From positions 2,356,001-2,420,000 of the forward strand of contig CM075943.1 of assembly GCA_038030265.1 (NCBI GenBank): 64,000 bases of DNA. Direction: 5' to 3'. The notes beneath the pieces were generated by a model, which saw nothing but the letters and a program-made list of their open reading frames with translations, did no database searches and was not told the origin of the DNA. Both the position numbers and the translations under genes were made by a program. Positions 1-11,400 of the stretch are shown here, one piece after another. This DNA is from Corythucha ciliata (lineage: Eukaryota; Arthropoda; Insecta; Hemiptera; Tingidae). How positions within the stretch are numbered: position 1 is the first letter of the stretch; each line of letters opens with the position of its first letter.

Positions 1-133
1 GAGGCAAATCGCTGTCCAATCGTCCAACCTACAAATCCTCAATTTTCCGTATTTAAGCTTTTCGGGGGCACCGCCTGATATGGGGGCCCGGGGTGGTCCG
101 CCCCCCTCGCCCCTGACTCGGTACGCTCTACTG
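1..133. repeat. Right end of a repeat element with G/C-rich terminus
   Basis: Positions 55-115 nearly repeat positions 1800-1860: a TTTTC-GGGG start, then GGGGGCCCGGGG, then GTCCGCCCCCCTCGCCCCTG, followed in both by TACGCT. The first copy ends CTACTG at 133, a possible CAG-type terminus read in reverse. It is probably the right end of an element whose left part lies outside the window. Confidence 0.6.
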
Positions 134-451
134 CCCCTCATACAATTAATTTCAAGTTTTCAAGTTCAGTAAGGCGATGTTCATATTAAATTTTTTTTTG
201 TATTGTTCTGATTCAAGTTAACGACTGCTGTTCTTTCTGTGTTATGGTATGGTGTTGGTGCTGATGAGGGGCTATACGGTCTGTGCCCGTAATGCGTTTA
301 ATAAAACTGCAAAAAGAGGTTGCTGGTAGCTCCTGTGGAGAAGAAGAAGAAGAAGAAGAAGGTCGAATAGGAGTAACAACCGGGAAAAAAGGAAAAGGAG
401 TTGGTGGTAATAAACCAACAATTTACCACAAAAAGTTGTCTCAAATCTGAG
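134..451. other. Spacer with GAA microsatellite
   Basis: AT-rich spacer with a (GAA)n run at about 338-361. No coding signal or other structure seen. Confidence 0.5.
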
Positions 452-1875
452 CAGTGGCGAAACAACACCTATCGGGGCCCGGGGTGGAAATCTCTAGGTG
501 GCCCTTTATAGCCACTAATTAAACTAGGAATATACTTTCTAGTAGCGTTGAAGTACATATTTTTCTCAATTTTAGCCACGAAATTGCCTCCGAAAACCGT
601 GTATGTGCGTTTTCTCAATTTTAACTGCGAAAGAGCGTTTTTTATCAATTTTACTTGCGAATTTTATCCGCGAATTAGCTCATTTTCTCATTTTTAGCTG
701 CGCGAATCAGCGCTTTTTATAAGCTCTTAGCCGCGAAATTTGCCTCAAGAATTCGCAAATTAGATAGCGTTTGAGTGCTCTTTCCCAATTTTATCCGTAA
801 ATTATCAATTTTTCTCAATTTAAGCCGTGAATTGGTGCTTTTCACCATTTTAAACACCAATTCGTGTTTTTCTCTATTATCCGCGAATAAGCGCTTTTTT
901 ACAGTTTTAGCCGCTTGAATTAGCGCTTTTTTTCAATTTTTTGAATTAGCGTTTGAGTGCTCTTTCCAAATTTTATCCGCAAATTAGCGTTTTTCTTTAT
1001 TTTAAACGCCAATACATGTTTTTCTAAATTTTACCTACGAATTAGCGTTTTTCCATATTTTTAGCCACTTGATCTAGCACTTTTTCTCAATTTTATTCCT
1101 AAAGTTATCCCAAGAATCCGCGGGTTGGCGTTTTCTAAATTTTAGCCGCGAATCAGCGCTTTTTCTAAATTTCAGTCCCAGCCGCGAGAATCCGTGAGTT
1201 GGCGTTTTATCAATTTTTAGGTGAGAATTCGCGCTTTTTCTCAATTTTCAAAGCTACCAAATTGAAACACTTTATCACGAATTTTAGCCGTGAATAGCGT
1301 GTTTCTCTATGTTAGACTCGAATCATCGTTTTTCTCTTTTCTATCCGTGAATTCGAGTTTTTCTCAGTTTTAGCTTGTAGCCGCGTGAATCATCGCTTTT
1401 TCTCCATTTCAGCCCCGAAATTGCCCCCAAGAATCGGCGAGTTGGCGTTTTCTCATTTTCAGCTGGGATCTAGCGTTTTTTCCTCAATTTTAGCAGATAA
1501 TTAGCACATTTTCTTAATTTTAGCTGTGATTTTTAGCGCTTATTTTTCTCGACTTGTCCGTGAAATCGTAATTTTTCATACTTTAGTAGTGTGAATTAGC
1601 GTTTTAGACGCGCAATTTTAAACGCGAATTCGCGTTTTGTCTATTTCACTCGTGAATTAGCACTTTTTCTCAATTTCAGTCCCAATGTTTCCCTGAAAAT
1701 CAATATTTCTCAATTTCAGCCGGGAATCAGCGTGTTTCTCAATTTTTAGGCGAGTTTAGCCATTCGTTCCACTTAAAAATCGCAATTTTTTCATCATTAA
1801 ACTTTTCAGGGGCCCCATCCGAATGGGGGGGCCCGGGGCGGTCCGCCCCCCTCGCCCCTGCCATTGTACGCTAGA
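452..1875. mobile_element. Repeat element with ~30-bp degenerate array (copy A)
   Basis: Starts CAGTGGCGA followed by GGGGCCCGGGGTGG and ends near the G/C-rich terminus at 1800-1860. The interior (about 540-1790) is a degenerate tandem array, about 30 bp per unit, with a skeleton like TTTTTCTCAATTTTAGCCGC followed by GAATTAGCGC. No matching target-site duplication was found, so the ends are tentative and the copy may be truncated or recombined. Confidence 0.7.
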
Positions 1876-2304
1876 GAATCCTCATTGGTAATAACGGAAA
1901 TACCGTTTCAACTTGATTTGAAGGCAATACGAGGTTGTTCTATCGAAAGCGCGCGCCCACCGTATTTGAACAGCAAATGTAACCTTTGCTTAACTTAGGT
2001 TGTTTTGGTTGTTTTGATTTTAGTTGGCTCCGTAGTCCAAGTCCGTAGGATTTTCTTAACGGGATCTAACAATAATTTACGCTTTCTGTTAGTGTGTAAT
2101 TTATTGAAGTTTTTCACCGTTCGTAACTGGCCTACACGCCTTCTTCACTTGTTGAGAGCCTATCCACGTTATTCCCAAGTCTTGATTCATTCAAAATGTA
2201 CATCATGATCCCTGAGTGATAACTGAGCCCGTGGCGCCACAATTATTTGAAAATTACTGTTCTCGATAAATGTGTCTTGTACCGGAGTCAGTCTTGATGC
2301 AATT
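1876..2304 (+). promoter_or_regulatory. USP48 5' flank and probable 5' UTR
   Basis: This stretch lies between the end of a repeat array and the start codon. It is a plausible promoter/5' UTR by position only: I see no convincing TATA box, and an ATTGG (inverted CCAAT) near 1884 may be chance. A short upstream ORF starts with ATG at 2297, out of frame, and overlaps the main start (stop at about 2330-2332). Transcription start is unknown. Confidence 0.4.
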
Positions 2305-2441
2305 ATGCGGCCGAATAAAAAAGTATTATTAGAGAAAGCGGCTTGGGACTGGTGTTCAAGCGTTGATCCAAGCAGTGTCACCGATGAGCACGTCAGGTCG
2401 GCTTACAGGATTCCTCTACCGAAGTGCAAATATTCTTGCAA
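2305..2441 (+). CDS. USP48: USP48 exon 1 (start codon, N-terminus)
   Basis: ATG at 2305 is the first in-frame ATG after an in-frame TGA at 2248-2250. The peptide begins MRPNKKVLLEKAAWDW and continues to SAYRI and CKYSC, matching the human USP48 N-terminus (LEKAAWRW, TAYRI, C-rich end). It ends with two bases of a Lys codon before a strong GTAAGT donor at 2442. This frame is missed by simple ORF listing because it is short and interrupted by the intron. The sequence before the ATG is a weak start context. Confidence 0.95.
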
Positions 2442-5400
2442 GTAAGTCATGGCATTTCTTGAAGATAAATTGTTTAGGTAGTTTTTTCCTTCAATTTTTG
2501 ATGAGCAAGATTCATGTTTTCCGACCGGCGCCGGTCGTCCCGCCAAAATTTGTAGAATCCTTATTTGTTTGGCATGTTTCCCCGTTACTCTCTCACTGAC
2601 CTAATCACAATATAGTATTGAGCCGTTTACTTAAGGTGTGCTGATGAGGCCTAGATTGCATAAAGTAATGTTAGTACAAATCAGGATCGAGGGGGGGGGG
2701 GTCAATCACTGAACCCTGGGCCCAAGCAGGAGCGCGGCGTGCCTCCTGGAACTTTGAAAAACAAATTGACTGGGTTCAGTGGAGTTTATTTATTTAGCTA
2801 GTAATAATTGTTGAATTTCACCTATTAAGGAACAAAAATACGTTGTTAATTTATTTAAAAAGGAAATCCGGAAGGTGAGGTTAAGTGAATTATTGCCTTG
2901 AGGCTCACCGGAGACCCAGCCCAGGGCGCCCCAAAAGCGTTTTTACTTCCACGTTGCCGTAGGGAAGGAAGTTTGGTAATGGCAAAAAAAAAAAAAAAAT
3001 TTTAGCTGACACCAGATTCGTGTTCCTGGATCCCGAAAAGGCCTAAATCTCGATTTTCAGTATGGCGTCGGTCGTCCGTCCGTCGTCCACTTTTCTCTCG
3101 ACAGATCTGGACGAGTGATGGCTCAAAAGTTGTGTCTTCATCTCTAGATGTACACCGTAAAATTTGAAAACGATTGGTTAAGCGATTTGAAAGATATTAT
3201 AACAAATGTGTTCGAAGTAAAAACGATTGGACCCTTATAATTCCAAGAGAATATTATAAAATTTGATGATCGATCGCTCAAAATCGTCATCTAGGTTCCT
3301 AGAAGACGCTGCTAAAATTTGAATAATATTTTTCGAGCGGTACAGTTGCTCAGCTCTTTTTCAGCCCCAAAGCTATCTCCTAACAGAATTTTAGTCCGAT
3401 TTCCTCTCATGATGGCTTAAAATGACCACAACAAAATTCCCCATCGATGAACTGGCCATTTTTTCGAAATTCAATTTGGTTATTTTTAACTTAATTTTTC
3501 AAACAATTTGACGAGGATGAATTCGAAGATTCGTTTCTCTTCGATTATTTTGAGTTTTAGCGAGTGTCTTATTGATCAAATTGTCTCCATTATTTCATTC
3601 ATTGATCGTGTTGAATATTTCAAATTGATAGTTACCGTTAAAGAGAACTATATTAGGTTACAAAATTCATTATTCGTCACGTTTGTCGTTAGAATTTGTG
3701 TGTTCATATTTTTTTGTGTGTTATTATTGCATCAATCGTTGACATGGGATAAATATTGAGAGACATAGAGCTCTTTCCAGCAAATTTTAGAACTTTGGCA
3801 TTTTTATGAGAACAGAACTTCAGGACAGGCTAGGGCAAATTACTAATTAATTTTTAATGATTAATCACTCGTGTCGGAATTGTTTAATGTGAAAGGCATG
3901 TTGTAAGCGAACGACGGGAACATGGAAGTATCGTGGGGTCCTCCACACAAACTTAATTTATATTTCAGCCCTCAAAACTTGAGGTGTCGTCTACAGGCCA
4001 GGGGGGGTTGCAAAGGACGTGCTTGAGTTCAAACAAATCTAACCACAAGAAACTCTAACCGCAAATAAATTGATTGAAGCACAAAAAACCTTGAATCCCT
4101 AAAAGCTCGAACCACAAAAAGCTGTAACACTAAAAAGATCAAACCACAAAATGCTCTAACCACAAAAGCTCTGACCACAAAGTCTTCTATCCACAAAAAG
4201 ATCAAATGTCACTCAAGTCAAATGTCCTCAAGTCGACTTCGTGGCTGAAAATGAAATTTTTGGTAATAAATTCAGTTCCATGGACCGTGCGATTACCGTG
4301 ACGGCGAAAATATTGTTCCCTTGATATTTTCCTAGTAGGTTCAATATGGCTCATTTTGACGTTTTTCACTGTTTTTTTTTTTTGTTTTGTTTTTTTTAAA
4401 CGGGGAGGAAATCCCAGAAGAAACTATCTGCTACAAAACTCGACCTATAAAACCTATTGAGGTGTCCCCTCAGGTGGCCCTGCCAAGGAAGACGCTAGTT
4501 TCCAAGCGTCCTCCACCAACACTCCTTAACGAAGTTGAAGATATTCCCCGTAGCCATCCTGGAGATGTCCTCCGGTTAAAGCACATCATTTCCAAGATGG
4601 TGAAAGCGACTCACACAGTACGTGCTCTGCTGTTTCCACGGCCAAGTCGCAAAATCTGCAAATGTCCGCGTTCCGTGTCAGACTTCTCCATTAGTCTGAG
4701 TGTATATATCGAAGGGCACAATGTCCCGTTAGCAGTCCCATCAAGATCCTAAGGTCTCCTCGACTCAGAGAGGTTAGGCTCTTCTCCGATCGTCCCGTTT
4801 TTCAGTCACGAAACTTCAGTTCAGCCTCAATTCAGTTCGAAGGTCTTTCTTCAAAATTAATTAACTCATTGATCGGCTGGAGAAGTCGGCGAGATCTGTG
4901 GATTTTACCACTGAAACCACGTAAAAATGTGAAAAAAATACTAAAATTTTGCCGTTTTTCGCCGATATCACGAAATTTTGTTGGATAACTTCAGATTCGG
5001 ATTCAGCAGCCCAAAAAACATAAAAATCAAATGTAAACCCGAGGTTTCCATTCCCCCCCCCCACGTCCAACTACAATGGGGAATGGATATACTGAATAAA
5101 TCTGTCGCCGGTATTTTAATTAATAAATTAATTAGACTGATATTATCCGGACGACGATGGAAGGGCATAGCCCAACACGATTCGAGTTTCAAGAAAAAAT
5201 CCCGCCGGGGAGCCATTTTTTCTCGAAACTCGAATCGTGTTGGGCTATGCCCTTCCATCGTCGTCCGGATAATATCAGTCTAATTAATTTATTAATTACA
5301 ATGGGGAACTTGCATGAATCTCAGATTGGGTAAAAAAGCTTACCAGTGATTTGACCCGTGAACTGAAGGATAAAAAAGGAAGTTGCAACCCGATTGGTTC

Positions 5401-8400
5401 GTTTTAAGATTTTTAAAAAAGGTTCAAAGTTCTTCAGAAGGGGATGGATAATGCGAGGGGAAATGGCGTAAATACTTACTTGTGAAGCATTTGAGGGAAC
5501 TCTAAGATTGTTTGTTTACAAATAACATGAAAAATCCCCCCCCCTCCCAATAAATGCGTCTAACCCCCTCTTCCCCGCACCATCCATTTCAATAAGTAAG
5601 GTTTGACGTAATCGAACCCCCACTCAAATTTTTAAAAATTCACTAAGAAAGCATCCTTGACTGATTTCAAAGTTTAATGTGAGCAAAAGACTTGTGGAAG
5701 AGCCCTCTTTAAGCAACACCAACTTTTGAAAAATGTGCAAGTTCCTCATTTGACGTTTCCCCATTTGATTGGCGATTGTAGCTAAGGGATACGATATCTG
5801 GCGGCGTTTCAGAGAAAAATTGAGTCCGGTACTCCATGTGATTTGTTGTTGTCGTTTGACAACAAACTACAGCCAATGATTGCTACAATGAGGAAGTTCA
5901 TGTATCAAAAATGTTGGTCAGTGACACTTTTTTACTGTGAACTACGGCTAAGTAATCCGATGGTGACGAGGAGGACTCGATATTGTACCTTTGGCATCAC
6001 CGAATCAAGAAAACAAAACGGTTATGCGGGTGCGCAGTACACCCGTACAGAAACTTTCACTGTCGGCTATTTGTTGGAGCAAGAAAACTCGAAAACACCG
6101 ATTCAAAAACGTTTTCGACCATTTTGCTGAACCCGTGCCGTTCTCTGAGCACTAAAACGAAACGGTGAGCTGGCGAGTATCAATAAAGAAATGATAAGGC
6201 GCTCGTGCGATGTCTCTCAAGGGTGAATCCAGAGAAAACTGCTATTTCTTTGGTTGCTCTTCCCGTCGTAACCGAGATACAACATTGTCATTTCATTTTT
6301 TCCCAAAAATTGAGGGTTTAACGGCGTCAGCTATCAATTAGCCCAGTGTTGGGAGAAAGTCGACCGCCGAAAGGCTTGGGAGCTTGCTTGACGTTTGAGT
6401 ATAAATGTATCAGAAACCATGTTCTTCTGTTCTCGTCATTTTAGGCAACTGACTAATTTTTTCCCATTATGTTACGGACGTTGACCATGAAAAAACACTT
6501 GAAAAAAACCACAAAACTTGTTATCATTTAACATATGTAGGGAGTACCGGTTTCATTTTCACACGACACTAGCGCCGCTAGTGATAGCTACAATCGCCAA
6601 TAAGAAGACTGGCAATCTTTTTAATGGGGAACTTGCACATTTTTCAATTACTGGTGTTTCTTGAAGAGGGCTCCTTCGTCAAGACAATTGCCCGAATTAA
6701 ACATTGAAATCAATCAAGGGTTTTTTTTTAGGCGAATTTTTAAAAATTTTGAGTGGGGGTTTGAATACGTCAAAGGGCGGTTAATGAAATGGATGGTGTT
6801 GGGAAGAGGGGGGAAGACGCGTTTTCTGGGGTTTAATTTTTCTTGTTATTTGTAAACAAAACATTTTAGAGTTTCCTCAAATGCTTCAAAACTGCTCATT
6901 GACGTCAACTTTCCCTAACATCATCCATCCCCTCCTGAAGAACTTTTTTTCCTTTGAAGAACTTGATTCAAAAATCACGAGATGGACCAATCGGGCTGCA
7001 ACTACTGTTGATATCCTTGTCCGCATGTGCCAATTCGCCAGTGTACTTTTCCACCAAATCGAGCATTCATGCAAGTTGCCCATTATAAACTAACAGCTTG
7101 GCAGAAAAACTGTAAAACATGGCCCAAAAAAACGCTTTAACGACCCAAAAAACCGAATAGGCTGTTCGATTGCGAAAGCGTAAGCGTAAAAGCAGGCCGG
7201 AACGTCTTGTTCTCCGGTGTGCAGAGAGAGCTTTAAGGGGTTCAAAGGGAGAAAATCGACAAACACCGTCAAATTGTTCGATGCGTCAGAGTCAACGCTG
7301 CGTTCGTTTTCTTGATTTTTCCAAGCTGATCAATCAGTTTTACAGACAGCGGGTGGGTCCGGCTTATTCAAAAATTAAATTCTTCTTCTCAGGTTGGCTT
7401 CCTGAAAAAAACAAAACAAACACGGGTTAGCTTATTAATAACCAATCTCGTGGGGCTGGCTCCCTCAAAAAATCAATTTAGTGGGTTTTGTAGCATACAA
7501 AATAAAATTTCGCGCTGTTAGCCCTTTCAGAAAGCAATTTCGCTGGCTTGACTTAGGTATTGAAAAAAACAATTTCGTGCATTTAGCTCTTTCAACACCA
7601 AATTTCGGTGATCTAGCACTTTACGAAACCAATTTCGTGGGTTCAGCTCCTTCATAAAACGAAATTTCCCCCGAGACCCATTCTGCAACTATCCATGAAG
7701 CAAATGCTGTAACTGTGAGGTGGTCACTGGGTGCACGTGCCCGCTGTCTTCTTTCCACACCCATGGCCCTGGCTAACAAGAGATTCTAGAAACAATCAGC
7801 CCATGGCTTAGAGATTTGGGTTGATTTTGTAACCTTGAAAATGGAAATCAAGCCACCGTAATCTGCGTTTTCCGCCCAAAAACTATAGTTTGGATGCCGG
7901 TATAGTCCTTGGGTGGTATAGACTTATACTGAGAATGCCCTAAACGTTTTTACGTGTTTTGTTTTTTCAGGAGAAATTGCCGTGGTAACCCTTTTTGCCT
8001 ATCAGGCATCGGTGAAACCAAGTGGTTAAATCAGGCGACAGAGGACAGTGAAGACGAAGAAGCCGAGTATGAGCTGCGACAGCCCGAGACGTTTGTTGGT
8101 CTCAAGAATTTAGGGGCAACGTGCTACGTGAATAGCCTTTTACAGTTATGGTTCCATTATTTAGCTTTCCGGTAAGTGTCATTTTTCGATTTATGTCGCT
8201 CTGATTTCCCATTGAAACCCCCCCACCGAACAGTCGGGCAATTTTCATGTGGAAACCCGACGAGGATCCCTTAGAAGTGGCTGGGGCTGTCCAAGAGACT
8301 TCATTTCCACGAACCGTTGTGGGACACTTACAGTTAGTGTTCGCTTTAATGCAGTTCGGGCGAAGAAAAGTCATCGACCCTTTAAATTTCATTAAAGCGC

Positions 8401-11400
8401 TAGATTTGGAGCCATCGATGCAACAAGATGCCCAGGTACAAATGAGAATTCTTCCAAGCTTTAAGCTCAACTCGTGTTTACGAATCATCTTGCTTTCTAG
8501 GAGTTCTCAAAATTATTTATCTCATTACTGGAAGAATCATTGAGCCATCAATCTAACGGAATTGTTAAAAATTTCATCAAGAATCATTTTTGTGGCAAAT
8601 ATTCCTACATTACGAGGTAGGAACTCGCGAGGTGAGCGTCTGAGACAGTAAATTCTCTAAACCTGACCTTTATTTATAGGTGTTCGAAATGTCACAAAGA
8701 ATCTGTTAGTGATTCCAACTTTTACGAATTAGAATTGAATGTCAAAGGACATAAAACTCTACACGAAAGTCTCACTGAATTTCTAACGGAAGAAAAGCTT
8801 GAAGGGGCCAATATGTACAGTTGTAGTGGTTGCAGGGATAAACAGGAGGCGACGAGGAAAATCAGTTTGAGAGAATTACCTCCCGTGCTCAATTTACAGC
8901 TTATGCGTTTCGTTTATGACCGGTATGCAATATTTTTACTTAACCAATACTTACTGAAGTAGAAAGTCAAAGAAAACGAAACTCTTCTTGGCAGTGAATT
9001 TGTCTCGGGAGAAATAGACGTGTTGCCTATTTAGAAGATGAAGTTCACTGCAGAGAAGAAGCTCATTTGTCTCATTAGCATACATGACTTGTGGGTGTAA
9101 TGTTTCTCTTGTCCTTTTTACTCTTTCCTAGTCAAAAGGGTCACAAAAAAAAACTGAATACAACCATTCAGTTCCCCGATAAAATCGATATGAGCATTTA
9201 TTTTGATCACCGAGGTTCAACGAATCCTCCATCACCGAAGATTTATAATTTGACTGCAGTTCTTATCCACAAAGGACCCAGTGCTTACTCTGGTCATTAC
9301 ATAGGTGAGTCGAATGATCATCATTTTCAACCTCACCGACTAACAATCAAACTTTGCTGCTTTCAGCGCATATTCGGGACCAGGTTTCAGGGGACTGGTA
9401 TAGATTTAATGATGCTCTGGTGAAAAAAATGGAAGGAAAGAAGTTGAACATTGGTGGAACCGAGGATGATGATGGTGAAACTCAACCATACACGCTATAA
9501 CTAACTTTAAATTCTGGAAATTATATTGATTTTGTGATATAGGTGGTTCGAAGAAAAAGCTACCTCGGCTAGGCAAGGGCATCATCGCTTCATGTAACGC
9601 TTATATGTTAGTCTACACGTCTGCCTCCGGTCAGGGTGAAGAAGTGCCTTTAAACGAAAGTGATCTTCCCGAGTATTTACAGCAGGAGATCACGAAAACT
9701 AACGATGAATTTTTTTCTTTGATTGCTCAAAGTAAAGACCAAAAGGCAAGTATTCTGTTTGAGATTAATCCAGAAATTATATACAGGCGGTATAGTAAAA
9801 ATGAATTCTTCCCTACCATAAATTTAGAAATTGGAAAAACAGAATGGAAAGGCTCATCGTATGGAAATAGTAGAATTACTGAAACAACTTCCTGTGAGTG
9901 AGTCTAGCACAAGCTGGGAAGCAATATCTTCTCACTGGCTCACGAATTGGCTTTCGAACGCGAATTCCAAAGTATGTTCTGTGGACAACAACAAATTGTT
10001 ATGTACCCACAAAAAAATTAGTCCAGATCGGACGAATCAGATGAAATACATCTCCAAGGATGCAGTTAGTACACACACTTTGTAAGATTTAACTAGAGGC
10101 CACGTTTCACTAGCGTTTTTTTTTTTTTGTTCGTTTCAGGCGGAGATTTTGTTCGCAAAATACGACGGCGGCCCTCGTCTCGATATATTTGAATCGTTAT
10201 GTAAAGAATGCGTCTCTGCCAAGTGTAAGAAAATCAGGTTAAGAACGAAGATAACGGATGATGCCAAAGAGATCAATAGCCTATTGAAACATCCCGTTGT
10301 AGAGTGTGTACCGCATTCCGAATTTTCTGCATTCTTTTGATTTCTTTCTTCTGCTCCTAAAATGGCCTTTGTTTCTCTGTTTTAGGGATCAGCCCAGCTT
10401 CTGGATTGGTAAACAGTCTTTGAAAAATTGGCAAAAGAAAGCTGTGTCTATGTACCTTGAAAATGACGACTGTAGAAATAATCAATCAGAAGGAGACGGC
10501 GATGATATGTGGTGAGTGTAATTCTCAAACTATTTGAGTTTGTTTGAACGCGATCATTGATACTAATCGCTGTAATTGAAACAAACAAACAGTGAAAAAA
10601 ACTAGTGAGTTTCATTTCTAGAAAAAATAATTTTGTTGCTACCAGGGATCATTCGTCGTGGCAGAAGAAGCCGGATTCTGCAGATATTGATAACGACGGT
10701 AAAAATCAACAGTTTGAAATGGACGGAGAGGACGTGTCGTCGGACGGAGAAAACAACTATTTAAAAGGTGACGAGATGCCGAAAAAAGAGAGGATGACTA
10801 ACGAAAATTCAGCAGCAACTGAAATGGAAGTAGGCGATACTCAGTCGGGTGGTGAGAAGTCGTCCGAACCCGTAACGACTGTGACAAATGGACCTACTGA
10901 CAATAGCTCTGCTGTTGGGAAGTCAGAGGGGCTGAAGAGAATGCGATCTCAGGCGAGCCAGGGTGATGACGATGAAAAAGGAACTAAGTCGGAGGACGAG
11001 GAAATTTCACCTGCTGAAGATTTTAATGAAGACATCGTGTGCATGCATGGTATGTGTATTTCCTAATTTTTTAACTCAGTACTGTAGTATTATTAGGCAC
11101 AGAACCACGCACTTTACAAAAAAGAAATGAAACTGGGGAAAATAAGGTAGCCGTGGTCAAGAGAATCGCTCTATTTGATTCTACTAGGTTCTTGAAACTT
11201 GTATGTCAATTCCATTTATCTGAGAAGATTCACAGCCTTCAGCCCACCGTCTAGGTCGGCAGTCACTTTGGGAAATAAGCTGGGATAGTCTTTCATTAAG
11301 TCTTAGGGATTTATTCGATTCAAAACTCATCGTTTCCCAGTAAAGTGACATGCTTTTAAAAATTGCACTTCTTAGGCGGTGCTCATACTGTGGCGATATG

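Noticed and set aside
452..1875. CRISPR array
   Set aside because: Units are contiguous and degenerate, with no constant repeat and unique spacers, in an animal genome with spliced genes.
4387..4752. 121-codon frame as an independent gene
   Set aside because: No ATG, no recognised domain, lies in USP48 intron 1; kept only as an uncertain open frame.
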